Shown here: positions 1 to 5,539 of the stretch, in pieces
How the letters are laid out: each line of letters starts with the position of its first letter
Numbering within the stretch: the stretch's first letter is position 1
Origin: an uncultured Veillonella sp.
Lineage (GTDB): Bacteria > Bacillota > Negativicutes > Veillonellales > Veillonellaceae
Length of the DNA: 5,539 nt
Assembly: GCA_900552445.1 (NCBI GenBank)
Contig: URZS01000092.1
Span: 1 to 5,539 of the forward strand
Reading direction: 5' to 3'
The notes under the pieces: generated by a model
What the model saw: only the letters and a program-made list of their open reading frames with translations
What the model was told of the DNA's origin: nothing
Databases searched by the model: none
Made by a program: the position numbers and the translations under genes

Positions 1-963
1 ATAGACTACTACCGCCCAGTAGAGCTTCATTTGCAACAAGCGTACGATTAGTTGCTTCTTCTTGCCTAAACTCGTATCTATTACTAAAGGATGTAATGTA
101 GCCAATCGCTTCACACGATCATAATACGACGATGCACTAGAGTCACCTTGCAATGCGGTATACTTATTGAGCAAACCGATAACTTGGTGAATGTAAATCG
201 TATTGTAACTATTTGGGCAATACTCCTTTAAAAATGCATATTCTATATCCATCTTGAACACATCATCAGAAAAGGTTTTTTCTGTATATAAGGTGCTCAA
301 TGATATTTTTGTATCATAGTGAAAGTATTGATACAGACTTCTTTCTTCTATTTTATAAGATGTAATAAATCTATAATAGGAGAAATTAAAAACTTGGTCC
401 TCTGCAACAGATAAATCCTCATCAAATCGTAAATGATGCTCGTCGATTATGGCTTTTCGATAGAGCTTCGCTACAGGACCGCGAATCCAATCGATAAGAT
501 CGTAGTACTCTTCGGCTAAGACGCCTTTTTTAGGTGCCTTGTGGATTCGCAAATCGGTTTTATAAGTCTTGCCAGTTCCATCTACATACACATCTTCGAT
601 AGAACCGATGACGAGATCCGCATCACCACTAGACTCAATAAAGGATTCCACATAGTTTTGAGAAATCACATCGTCACAATCAACGAAAATAATAAACTCT
701 CCCCGTGCTTCCTCAAGGCCTCTATTGCGAGCTGTGCTAACGCCGCCATTTTCTTTATGAATGACGCGTATTTTTTCGCTCTTTTGTGAAAGCTCATCAC
801 ATAGCTCCGATGATCCATCAGAGCTACCATCATCAATCAAAAGCAGCTCAAATTGTTGATAACTTTGGTCCAATATAGATTGAACACAAGCTTCTAAGTG
901 AGCCTTTGCGTTATAGACAGGAATGATGATACTAACGAGCGGTTGTTCCATGGTATTCATCAT
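1..963 (-). CDS. Family 2 glycosyltransferase (GT-A fold), 3' end cut by window edge
   Basis: The frame is open from an ATG at 963 to the left edge, giving 321 codons with no stop, so only the C-terminal end is missing. The N-terminal half is a classic GT2 domain: VSIIIPVYN (residues 10-18), LLIDDGSSDGS (41-51), NGGVSTARNRG (72-82) and the metal/nucleotide-sugar motif VDCDD (94-98), a DXD with Cys in the middle position. Around 162-193 it has GPVAKLYRK and then AEDQVFN, the acceptor-side/catalytic region usual in capsule and LPS glycosyltransferases of this type. It should transfer one sugar from a nucleotide-sugar to a growing surface glycan at the cytoplasmic face of the membrane. Sugar and acceptor cannot be read from sequence. 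ATG 963 gives an ATGA overlap with the licD-like stop and has a GGA seven bases upstream. ATG 960 and ATG 951 are in-frame alternatives, still ahead of the first strand of the fold. Confidence 0.93.
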   Translation of the reverse strand, partial: MMNTMEQPLVSIIIPVYNAKAHLEACVQSILDQSYQQFELLLIDDGSSDGSSELCDELSQKSEKIRVIHKENGGVSTARNRGLEEARGEFIIFVDCDDVISQNYVESFIESSGDADLVIGSIEDVYVDGTGKTYKTDLRIHKAPKKGVLAEEYYDLIDWIRGPVAKLYRKAIIDEHHLRFDEDLSVAEDQVFNFSYYRFITSYKIEERSLYQYFHYDTKISLSTLYTEKTFSDDVFKMDIEYAFLKEYCPNSYNTIYIHQVIGLLNKYTALQGDSSASSYYDRVKRLATLHPLVIDTSLGKKKQLIVRLLQMKLYWAVVVY

Positions 964-1829
964 TTGTTTTTCCAATACACATTAAAATTATGATGGCTTA
1001 CGCGACGATCCTCAGGAGGTGGCGTCATGTAGTCGCCAAAGGTATTTTCTAAATACTCGATATAACCTTGCGGTGCGTAGAACTCAGTGTCTTCGAAGGG
1101 TAATTTCACATAACCGTCGATGGACGTTTTTTTCAAGCTTTCAAAATCCCAGTTCCAAACATAGACGGTCAAGCCAACAATATCGGATTCGCTAATGCGA
1201 TATTTCGCGGCAATAGAGTTTACAAGAGAGAATACCTTTTGTGTATTAAAACCAGCACATACTGTAATAAATGCGTATTTAATAAAGGTTCTGATTTTAT
1301 TCTTTAACTCTATATTGTCCTCTTTAGAGTCCGCAAAATGTTTACTTGGCGTATAGGTGAAAGCAGAAGCATTACCGATAACACCTAATGTTTTTTGAGT
1401 GAACAATAGCAACCGTTCTTTCCAAGAGGAAGATGGAATGCCATCTACAGGGAAGATATCAATAAAAGCATGGTATTCTCTATATTTTTCTTTCAATGTA
1501 TGCTCGTACAGAATTGTTTCTGTGTCACCAACGCGGCCAAAGGACATATGCCAGTTTGGATTATTCTCCAAGGAGTCCGCATGATAACGAGGGTTAGAGC
1601 CATTGTATAGTTTGAAGAACCGCTCGTAGTCCTCTCTCGGCATAGCTATATCTATATCATCATCCCAAGGAATGAAACCTTTATGACGGATGGCGCCTAG
1701 CAAGGTACCGCCGCATAAAAAGTACTTAATATCGTGCTCCTCGCAGAACTTAGCTACGTCTTTTAAAATATTGAGCTCTACTTCTTTCAGTTCTTCTATG
1801 GTTAATTCTTTTACGATTAAATCTTTCAT
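960..1829 (-). CDS. LicD family phosphotransferase
   Basis: This 289-residue protein belongs to the LicD family, whose founding members transfer phosphocholine from CDP-choline to surface glycans; related proteins transfer other phosphorylated groups. The nucleotidyltransferase-like core is intact: GGTLLGAIRHKGFIPWDDD (residues 40-58) continuing to DIDIAMPRED (58-67), with acidic residues D56, D57, D58 and D60 as expected metal ligands. A second conserved block is FIDIFPVDG (122-130). The family's C-terminal block is present as FGDYMTPPPEDRRVSHH (264-280). No signal peptide or strong membrane segment is seen, so it should act on a lipid-linked glycan in the cytoplasm. Its ATG shares its A with the TAA stop of the upstream phosphoribosyltransferase (TAATG), and only a weak GGA lies eight bases before, so translation is probably coupled. 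Membership is clear. The transferred group (choline-P, ethanolamine-P, glycerol-P or another) is not determined. Confidence 0.95.
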   Translation of the reverse strand: MKDLIVKELTIEELKEVELNILKDVAKFCEEHDIKYFLCGGTLLGAIRHKGFIPWDDDIDIAMPREDYERFFKLYNGSNPRYHADSLENNPNWHMSFGRVGDTETILYEHTLKEKYREYHAFIDIFPVDGIPSSSWKERLLLFTQKTLGVIGNASAFTYTPSKHFADSKEDNIELKNKIRTFIKYAFITVCAGFNTQKVFSLVNSIAAKYRISESDIVGLTVYVWNWDFESLKKTSIDGYVKLPFEDTEFYAPQGYIEYLENTFGDYMTPPPEDRRVSHHNFNVYWKNK

Positions 1830-2443
1830 TACATCATTCCATTTTCTTTAAGATATTGATTGTATAAAGAAATAAACTGACTATTTTCCTTAGAATCATT
1901 AGACATTGGCGTAATCATGATGGTGTTGTGGAACAAGCAGTAATGTCTTGGCAATTTATCTGCTGCCTCTGTAAACACATTGAGTAGTGCCACTCTAATA
2001 TCTACCAAAGAAGTATCTATCTCTTTTAAAGCATCCATAATGGATACGACGGATCCGCCAGTATCTACGGAATCGTCCACAATTAAGATTTTTTTCGCTT
2101 TACGCACTTGTTCAACAACGGCGTCATTAGGGAAGGAAATTTGGCGCTCTTTAATTTTGTTATGAACACCAGAGTTTACCTCCATTTTGCGAAGCATAAG
2201 CTTCACGGATTTAGGCAATATCTTTAATAGCGGTGCTACGGCAGTCTTTAAACCGCTCGCTTGGCGCTCTGCGTAAACAGGTACGATAGGCACCCCAAGT
2301 CGATCACCTAAATGTTTGCCGATTAAGTAACCACCTTTAGCGATAAAGATGATTAAATCCGGCTCATACGTTTCTTTAACAAGATCAGCTAGCTCATAGC
2401 TTCTTTTTTGTAAGTCGTTTAACGACAATTCGATACAATCCAT
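1829..2443 (-). CDS. Type I phosphoribosyltransferase, surface-polysaccharide-associated
   Basis: This 204-residue protein has a clear type I phosphoribosyltransferase fold. The PRPP-binding motif is ILIVDDSVDTGGSV (residues 119-132), with the acidic pair D123/D124 and the 5-phosphate loop D127-T128-G129-G130. FIAKGG (33-38) fits the pyrophosphate-contacting loop after the first strand. Between them, residues 59-105 form an unusual basic and hydrophobic stretch (APLLKILPKSVKLMLRK, 70-86) in the hood/flexible-loop region where these enzymes set acceptor specificity. It could also touch membrane or a lipid-linked substrate. It does not read as a recognisable purine, pyrimidine or nicotinate enzyme. 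A strong Shine-Dalgarno fixes the start, although it overlaps the end of the PHP gene by 50 bp. Placement between a PHP phosphoesterase and LicD suggests a job in glycan decoration or precursor supply rather than nucleotide salvage. That role is inferred. Confidence 0.9.
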   Translation of the reverse strand: MDCIELSLNDLQKRSYELADLVKETYEPDLIIFIAKGGYLIGKHLGDRLGVPIVPVYAERQASGLKTAVAPLLKILPKSVKLMLRKMEVNSGVHNKIKERQISFPNDAVVEQVRKAKKILIVDDSVDTGGSVVSIMDALKEIDTSLVDIRVALLNVFTEAADKLPRHYCLFHNTIMITPMSNDSKENSQFISLYNQYLKENGMM

Positions 2444-3119
2444 AAAAATCTCCCCGTTGGATAAACGATAACATCCGGTCTAGAATGGTGAATTTATGGG
2501 CTATTGGAATGCAAGGTGAACTAGTGAAAGTAGCGCTTTCTATGGCAGCAATAAAGGCTTCTGGCGTTTCTGGAGCTATATCAGTTTCCATATAGTCCTT
2601 GCCGATTTCAATCCATGTGTGGATATCGCCACCGATAACCTTGCGCAAATTATATTTTTCCGCTATTTCATTTTGCTTTACATCATAGTCGGTGCTAATA
2701 TTCCGACCATTGTGAACCTCGATACAGTCAATTTGAGACTGTAACTTTTCAATGTATGGTTCTTTCAAAACGGTTTTATATCGCTTCTCATCATAAGGGT
2801 GTGGAACGTAGACAATACCGCCTTGTCGCTTGATTTCAGCCACCGTTTCCTCCGGTGACATACCGCTATTTATATGTTCGTTAATATACAAACCTATAAT
2901 TTCCCCAGCCGTAGTCATAACCTCTTCCCCTAAGATGACATGAAGCTTATTCCCTTTTCGTTCACAATACTCTTTAAAGGCCAATGCCCCTTTTAAATTG
3001 TTATGCTCTGTAATGGTAATATGCGTAATCCCTTTGTTAAGGCAAAGCATATGAAGTAACCAAAACGGCAACATACTATCATGTGAATATTTAGTGTGAG
3101 CATGACAAACTAATTTCAT
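2394..3119 (-). CDS. PHP-domain metal-dependent phosphoesterase
   Basis: With the ATG at 3119 the product is 241 residues and begins MKLVCHAHTKYSHDS, the normal opening of a PHP domain. Metal ligands appear in order: H6 and H8 (HAHT), E38-H39-N40 (TEHNN), E65/E66 (LGEE), H107 (VPHPYD), E134-H136 (EVHNGRN) and D165-H167 (GGDIHTW). This is a complete set for a tri-nuclear metal phosphoesterase of the PHP superfamily, which hydrolyses phosphate esters; the substrate is not predictable. A longer reading from TTG at 3128 is open but unlikely, because AGGAG at 3130-3134 is only one base from that TTG and ten from the ATG. The last dozen residues (VVKRLTKKKL) are strongly basic and are encoded in the 50-bp overlap with the next gene. 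The overlap implies coupled expression and perhaps joint function with the phosphoribosyltransferase. It is not clearly of the CpsB tyrosine-phosphatase type. Confidence 0.92.
   Translation of the reverse strand: MKLVCHAHTKYSHDSMLPFWLLHMLCLNKGITHITITEHNNLKGALAFKEYCERKGNKLHVILGEEVMTTAGEIIGLYINEHINSGMSPEETVAEIKRQGGIVYVPHPYDEKRYKTVLKEPYIEKLQSQIDCIEVHNGRNISTDYDVKQNEIAEKYNLRKVIGGDIHTWIEIGKDYMETDIAPETPEAFIAAIESATFTSSPCIPIAHKFTILDRMLSFIQRGDFYGLYRIVVKRLTKKKL
2450..2455 (-). promoter_or_regulatory. Ribosome binding site of the phosphoribosyltransferase gene
   Basis: GGGGAG stands six bases before the ATG at 2443, inside the 3' end of the PHP coding region. It supports this start and shows that the 50-bp gene overlap is real rather than a start-calling error. 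Confidence 0.72.
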
Positions 3120-3129
3120 AGAATTCAAG

Positions 3130-3134
3130 CTCCT
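3130..3134 (-). promoter_or_regulatory. Ribosome binding site that fixes the PHP gene start
   Basis: AGGAG lies just downstream of the TAA stop of the glycerophosphotransferase gene. It is ten bases from the ATG at 3119 but only one base from the alternative TTG at 3128, so it supports the ATG start. Confidence 0.75.
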
Positions 3135-3135
3135 T

Positions 3136-4335
3136 TTACTTAATTATGTTAGCTATAAAATCAGCTACAATCGGACAAGCTTGTCCTTTTTCATATGTAC
3201 CTAAACGCTCTTGATGAGCATGTAATCTTTCTAAGTATTTTTCTTTATCGTACTCTTTGATGAGCAAGCCTAGTGCTTCATTAGTCAACGCAAATGGATA
3301 TGGCCACTCCTCAAGTGGTGTACAGTAATTCGTAACAGACTCATACTCCACCTTATCAGGCGTATAGAGGAAACAAGGTCTTTCTAAGAGACCAAAGTCC
3401 CATACGGAGCTAGAGTAGTCCGTAACGAGCACGTCTGCTACGAGCAATACCTCTTGCATATCATCGTGACTAGATGCGTTGATCACATAGTCAGGTATAT
3501 TGCTGTCGTTTTCTAAATAGTAATGACCACGATACAAGATTTTCCACTGGCCCCCAAACTTTGCTTCCAAGTTCTGTTTCAACGCAGGGAAATCGATGTC
3601 GTACGTACTGCTACCTTGGAACTCGCGGTACGTAGGCGCATATAATACATAGTTGTACTCTGGATCTAGTTTCATTATTGAAAGTATATCCAAACGCTTA
3701 GCATCCATAGTTGTACTATCTACGAAGAATATATCATCTCGTGGCAAGCCAGAGTCGATAAATTGTTCTTCTTTTGCATCAAAGGCTTGCGCCGCATAGT
3801 ACGTAAAGAGCTTACAAGAGGATAGGAAGTAGTTAAATTTATGTGTCATATGGTAGCGCACGCGCCCCATCCAGTTCCAATCTAACAACATGCCCCATTT
3901 CTTATAAGCACCGCCTCCATGCCACGTATTGATATACACTTGATTACCAGTAGTCGGCAAAAAGGCTTCTAATAGGTCATTGAAAACGATGACCTTAGAG
4001 GACAAATAATAGTAAAAGTACTGTAGTGAGCCTTGTTTTACAGTGATAATGCCTTGTCGGCGTAACTCATCGTAAGGCTCAGGATTATTAAAAGACCATA
4101 CGATTTCGTACGTATCATCGTTCTTCATGTACTCACTAATATATTTAGGGCTACAAGTGTAGCCTCGACCTTCGTAAGCTCTAAAGAGAATGCGGTTCTT
4201 CTTTACAGGAATAAAGAAGGCAATCCCTCGAAAGACAGTTCTTGCCGCTACTTGGGCGCATAAGCCACCAAAGTTAATGGCTAGATAGACTGCTTTCACC
4301 TTGCGAAGTTTATTCTTTAGCTCTCGTAGATTCAT
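3136..4335 (-). CDS. CDP-glycerol glycerophosphotransferase family protein (TagB/TagF-like)
   Basis: This 399-residue protein matches the CDP-glycerol:poly(glycerophosphate) glycerophosphotransferase family, which moves glycerol-phosphate or another polyol-phosphate from a CDP donor to teichoic acid or capsule. Family landmarks in order: NTWHGGGAYKKWG (136-148, with the expected catalytic H139), SGLPRDD (195-201), VLYAPTYRE (230-238), LYRGHYY (267-273, with R269 and H271) and VLVTDYSSSVWDF (302-314), the CDP-binding end of the GT-B-like fold. An amphipathic, hydrophobic N-terminal part (about 14-43) may hold it to the inner face of the membrane, as in characterised members. At about 400 residues it is the compact form, without the extra glycosyltransferase domain of long TagF or capsule polymerases, so a single-addition (TagB-like) role is as likely as polymerisation. 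It starts 7 bp after the aminotransferase stop with no convincing Shine-Dalgarno, which suggests translational coupling. Donor identity (glycerol, ribitol, other) is open. Confidence 0.93.
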   Translation of the reverse strand: MNLRELKNKLRKVKAVYLAINFGGLCAQVAARTVFRGIAFFIPVKKNRILFRAYEGRGYTCSPKYISEYMKNDDTYEIVWSFNNPEPYDELRRQGIITVKQGSLQYFYYYLSSKVIVFNDLLEAFLPTTGNQVYINTWHGGGAYKKWGMLLDWNWMGRVRYHMTHKFNYFLSSCKLFTYYAAQAFDAKEEQFIDSGLPRDDIFFVDSTTMDAKRLDILSIMKLDPEYNYVLYAPTYREFQGSSTYDIDFPALKQNLEAKFGGQWKILYRGHYYLENDSNIPDYVINASSHDDMQEVLLVADVLVTDYSSSVWDFGLLERPCFLYTPDKVEYESVTNYCTPLEEWPYPFALTNEALGLLIKEYDKEKYLERLHAHQERLGTYEKGQACPIVADFIANIIK

Positions 4336-4342
4336 GGTTATA

Positions 4343-5395
4343 CTACTTATCTAGTTCCAATAAATGTTCTACAAATAGTTTCATATATTTAACATCCCCA
4401 GTAGTTACGCGGATATAGCCTTTAAGGATGTCGTAACCAGATGTTTTGATAGAAATCTTTTTCTCTGTAAGTAAGCGCTCAGCCACTGTTTCAGCGTCTG
4501 TTTTCACCTTAATTGTCACGTAGTTACCACCTTGGAATACGTATTCGTAGCCTGCCTTATCTAGCTCAGCCATGAGGTACTCACGACCTTCTAACTCCGT
4601 AGCGATAAGCTTTTGAGTAAGCTCTTTATTGTTGATAAGCTCGTTAGCAAACAACAAGGCAATAGAGTTTGTATCAAACGTCGGTCTCGCATTGTTAATC
4701 ATCTTTACGATTTTAGCGGAAGATACGGCATAGCCGATACGACACGCAGCAATGGAGAATAATTTAGAGAACGTACGCGTTACGATGATGTGATCGTATT
4801 CTTTCAACAATGGCATCTGTGTACCTTCGTAGAAGTAATGGTACGCTTCATCGATGATCAAGAGAGAACCAGTAGCCTTTGTTTTTTCTGCTACGAGGCG
4901 GAACTCTTCATCAGTGTAAGGACGACCTACAGGGTTGTTAGGATTCAACATGGACACGATGCTTGTGTTTTCATCGATACACTCTAGCAAACGATTCAAG
5001 TCGATATCAAAATCCTTTGTTACATCTACCTTTTTATGGTTTAAACCGTACATATTCGCATATACACCGTACATTTCAAAGGTTGGAAATACGCTAACAA
5101 AGTTAGAACCTGGTTTGCCAAAAGCTTCAAAGATATATTTTAAAGCCATTTCAGAACCATCTGTAATAGCAATATTATCTACGGATACACCGTGGAATGT
5201 AGCCAAAGAATTGATGAGAGGATCTTTATCGGGATACGTAGAGAAGAACTCTGGCGTCATTTTACTTTTAACAGATTCAACCACCTCTAGTGGCAAGCCA
5301 CCAGGGTTTTCATTCATATCTAAGCGCAAAATATCTTCCCGATTACCACCTGGGTATTTGCGTTCCAATTGTTCAATTAATGGATTAATGTACAT
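4343..5395 (-). CDS. HisC-like PLP-dependent aminotransferase (fold type I)
   Basis: This 350-residue protein has the length and layout of histidinol-phosphate aminotransferases. It shows LDMNENPGG (25-33), the YPD element (54-56), DGSE (79-82) for cofactor phosphate, NPNNPVG (151-157), IIDEAYHYF (180-188) with D182 for the PLP pyridine nitrogen, TFSKLFSIAACRIGY (208-222) with K211 as Schiff-base lysine and R219 for phosphate, and R329 in YIRVTTG for the substrate carboxylate. It is probably catalytically intact and glutamate-dependent. The C-terminal TTGDVKYM replaces the VGT-x-EEN type sequence typical of true HisC, and no histidine gene is nearby. Together with the surface-polymer neighbours, this argues that the substrate is not histidinol phosphate. 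HisC-like enzymes in capsule loci are known to aminate small phosphates, for example dihydroxyacetone phosphate to serinol phosphate in Campylobacter jejuni. It is the first gene of the run, with a strong AGGAG eight bases before ATG. Confidence 0.92.
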   Translation of the reverse strand: MYINPLIEQLERKYPGGNREDILRLDMNENPGGLPLEVVESVKSKMTPEFFSTYPDKDPLINSLATFHGVSVDNIAITDGSEMALKYIFEAFGKPGSNFVSVFPTFEMYGVYANMYGLNHKKVDVTKDFDIDLNRLLECIDENTSIVSMLNPNNPVGRPYTDEEFRLVAEKTKATGSLLIIDEAYHYFYEGTQMPLLKEYDHIIVTRTFSKLFSIAACRIGYAVSSAKIVKMINNARPTFDTNSIALLFANELINNKELTQKLIATELEGREYLMAELDKAGYEYVFQGGNYVTIKVKTDAETVAERLLTEKKISIKTSGYDILKGYIRVTTGDVKYMKLFVEHLLELDK

Positions 5396-5403
5396 AATGC
5401 CAT

Positions 5404-5408
5404 CTCCT
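5404..5408 (-). promoter_or_regulatory. Ribosome binding site of the aminotransferase gene
   Basis: Read on the minus strand the sequence is AGGAG followed by eight bases (ATGGCATT) and then the ATG at 5395. It is among the strongest Shine-Dalgarno sites in the window and fits the first gene of a transcript. It also fixes the start used for the aminotransferase. Confidence 0.8.
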
Positions 5409-5497
5409 GCTATCTATTAATGTAATGGGATTTCTCATGTAGGAAAAATATATTTATTGAGTGAATATGTAGCACCATAGTTACGTTAAAAATCGTC

Positions 5498-5525
5498 CTT
5501 ATAAGCTACTTCTTGTAAGTTACTT
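5498..5525 (-). repeat. Two tandem 14-bp repeats upstream of the operon
   Basis: On the minus strand AAGTAACTTACAAG (5512-5525) is followed with no gap by AAGTAGCTTATAAG (5498-5511); 12 of 14 positions agree. The second copy contains the perfect 8-bp palindrome CTTATAAG and the first a one-mismatch version of it. The pair lies about 100-130 bp before the aminotransferase start. Tandem sites of this kind can be operators for a transcription factor, but with only two copies in AT-rich DNA that function is unproven. Confidence 0.5.
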
Positions 5526-5539
5526 AGAATACAACTTTA

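Larger units (their letters stand above)
5396..5539 (-). other. Noncoding leader upstream of the operon, probable promoter region
   Basis: These 144 bases hold no convincing coding region on the minus strand; the plus-strand frame that reaches 5420 is a shadow of the aminotransferase gene. They contain the 14-bp tandem repeat at the far end, an A/T-rich tract (AATAAATATATTTTT, about 5444-5458) and the AGGAG site. I looked for sigma-70 type -35/-10 pairs. The best candidate, TTAACG then TATTCA with a 16-base spacer (about 5460-5487), matches the consensus poorly, so no promoter position is claimed. No clear hairpin-plus-T terminator is visible. This is the only sizeable gap between genes in the window, which makes it the most likely place for an operon promoter unless transcription enters from beyond the right edge. 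Confidence 0.5.

Noticed and set aside
541..789. Plus-strand open frame of 82 codons
   Set aside because: It is antisense to the glycosyltransferase core (DDGSSDG to DCDD region); no motif or ribosome binding site supports it.
1399..1584. Short plus-strand frames opposite licD-like (1399-1584), phosphoribosyltransferase (1980-2165) and aminotransferase (4790-4987) genes
   Set aside because: All are 61-65 codons, antisense to clearly conserved proteins, and carry no recognisable features.
3602..4114. Recurrent palindrome TACGTA (3602, 3629, 3800, 4109) within the glycerophosphotransferase gene
   Set aside because: The copies are irregularly spaced, inside coding sequence, and follow from tyrosine/valine/threonine codon choice; nothing suggests a regulatory array.
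4935..5420. Plus-strand open frame of 161 codons opposite the aminotransferase
   Set aside because: It lies antisense to a gene with a full set of PLP-enzyme motifs, has no family motif of its own, and is explained by codon bias of the real gene on the other strand.
5460..5487. Possible sigma-70 promoter TTAACG - 16 bases - TATTCA
   Set aside because: About four of six and three of six consensus matches in AT-rich DNA are no better than chance, so it is mentioned only within the leader description.
1..5539. Mobile elements, CRISPR, tRNA/rRNA, defence or toxin-antitoxin systems
   Set aside because: Apart from the 144-base leader the window is filled by six recognisable polymer-biosynthesis genes; no transposase, spaced repeats, structural RNA or terminal inverted repeats were seen.

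Overview
The window is one densely packed cluster of six genes, all on the minus strand and transcribed from right to left. It is AT-rich, with Shine-Dalgarno sites of the AGGAG type and gene families typical of surface-polymer loci in low-GC Firmicutes. A Negativicutes host such as Veillonella is a plausible guess from the overall feel of the proteins, but nothing in the window (no rRNA, no marker gene) proves it.

In transcription order: a noncoding leader (5396-5539) carries a 14-bp tandem repeat and a strong ribosome binding site. It is followed by a HisC-like PLP aminotransferase (4343-5395), a TagB/TagF-type CDP-glycerol glycerophosphotransferase (3136-4335), a PHP-domain metal-dependent phosphoesterase (2394-3119), a type I phosphoribosyltransferase (1829-2443), a LicD-family phosphotransferase (960-1829) and a family 2 glycosyltransferase (963 down to the left edge, where it runs out of the window). 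Every gene junction is either a short gap of 7-16 bp or an overlap (50 bp, TAATG, ATGA). The set therefore looks like a single, translationally coupled operon.

The contents point to a phosphate-rich cell-surface glycan: a capsule, a teichoic-acid-like polymer or a decorated lipopolysaccharide. The glycosyltransferase would add a sugar. The TagF-like enzyme would transfer a polyol phosphate from a CDP-activated donor, and LicD would transfer a phosphorylated headgroup from another CDP-activated donor. The aminotransferase could make an aminated precursor for one of these headgroups rather than act in histidine synthesis. The most unusual part is the overlapping pair of PHP phosphoesterase and soluble phosphoribosyltransferase. 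One hypothesis is phosphoribosylation from PRPP followed by dephosphorylation, which would add a ribosyl decoration. No cytidylyltransferase, flippase or polymerase lies in the window, so the locus must continue or draw on genes elsewhere.
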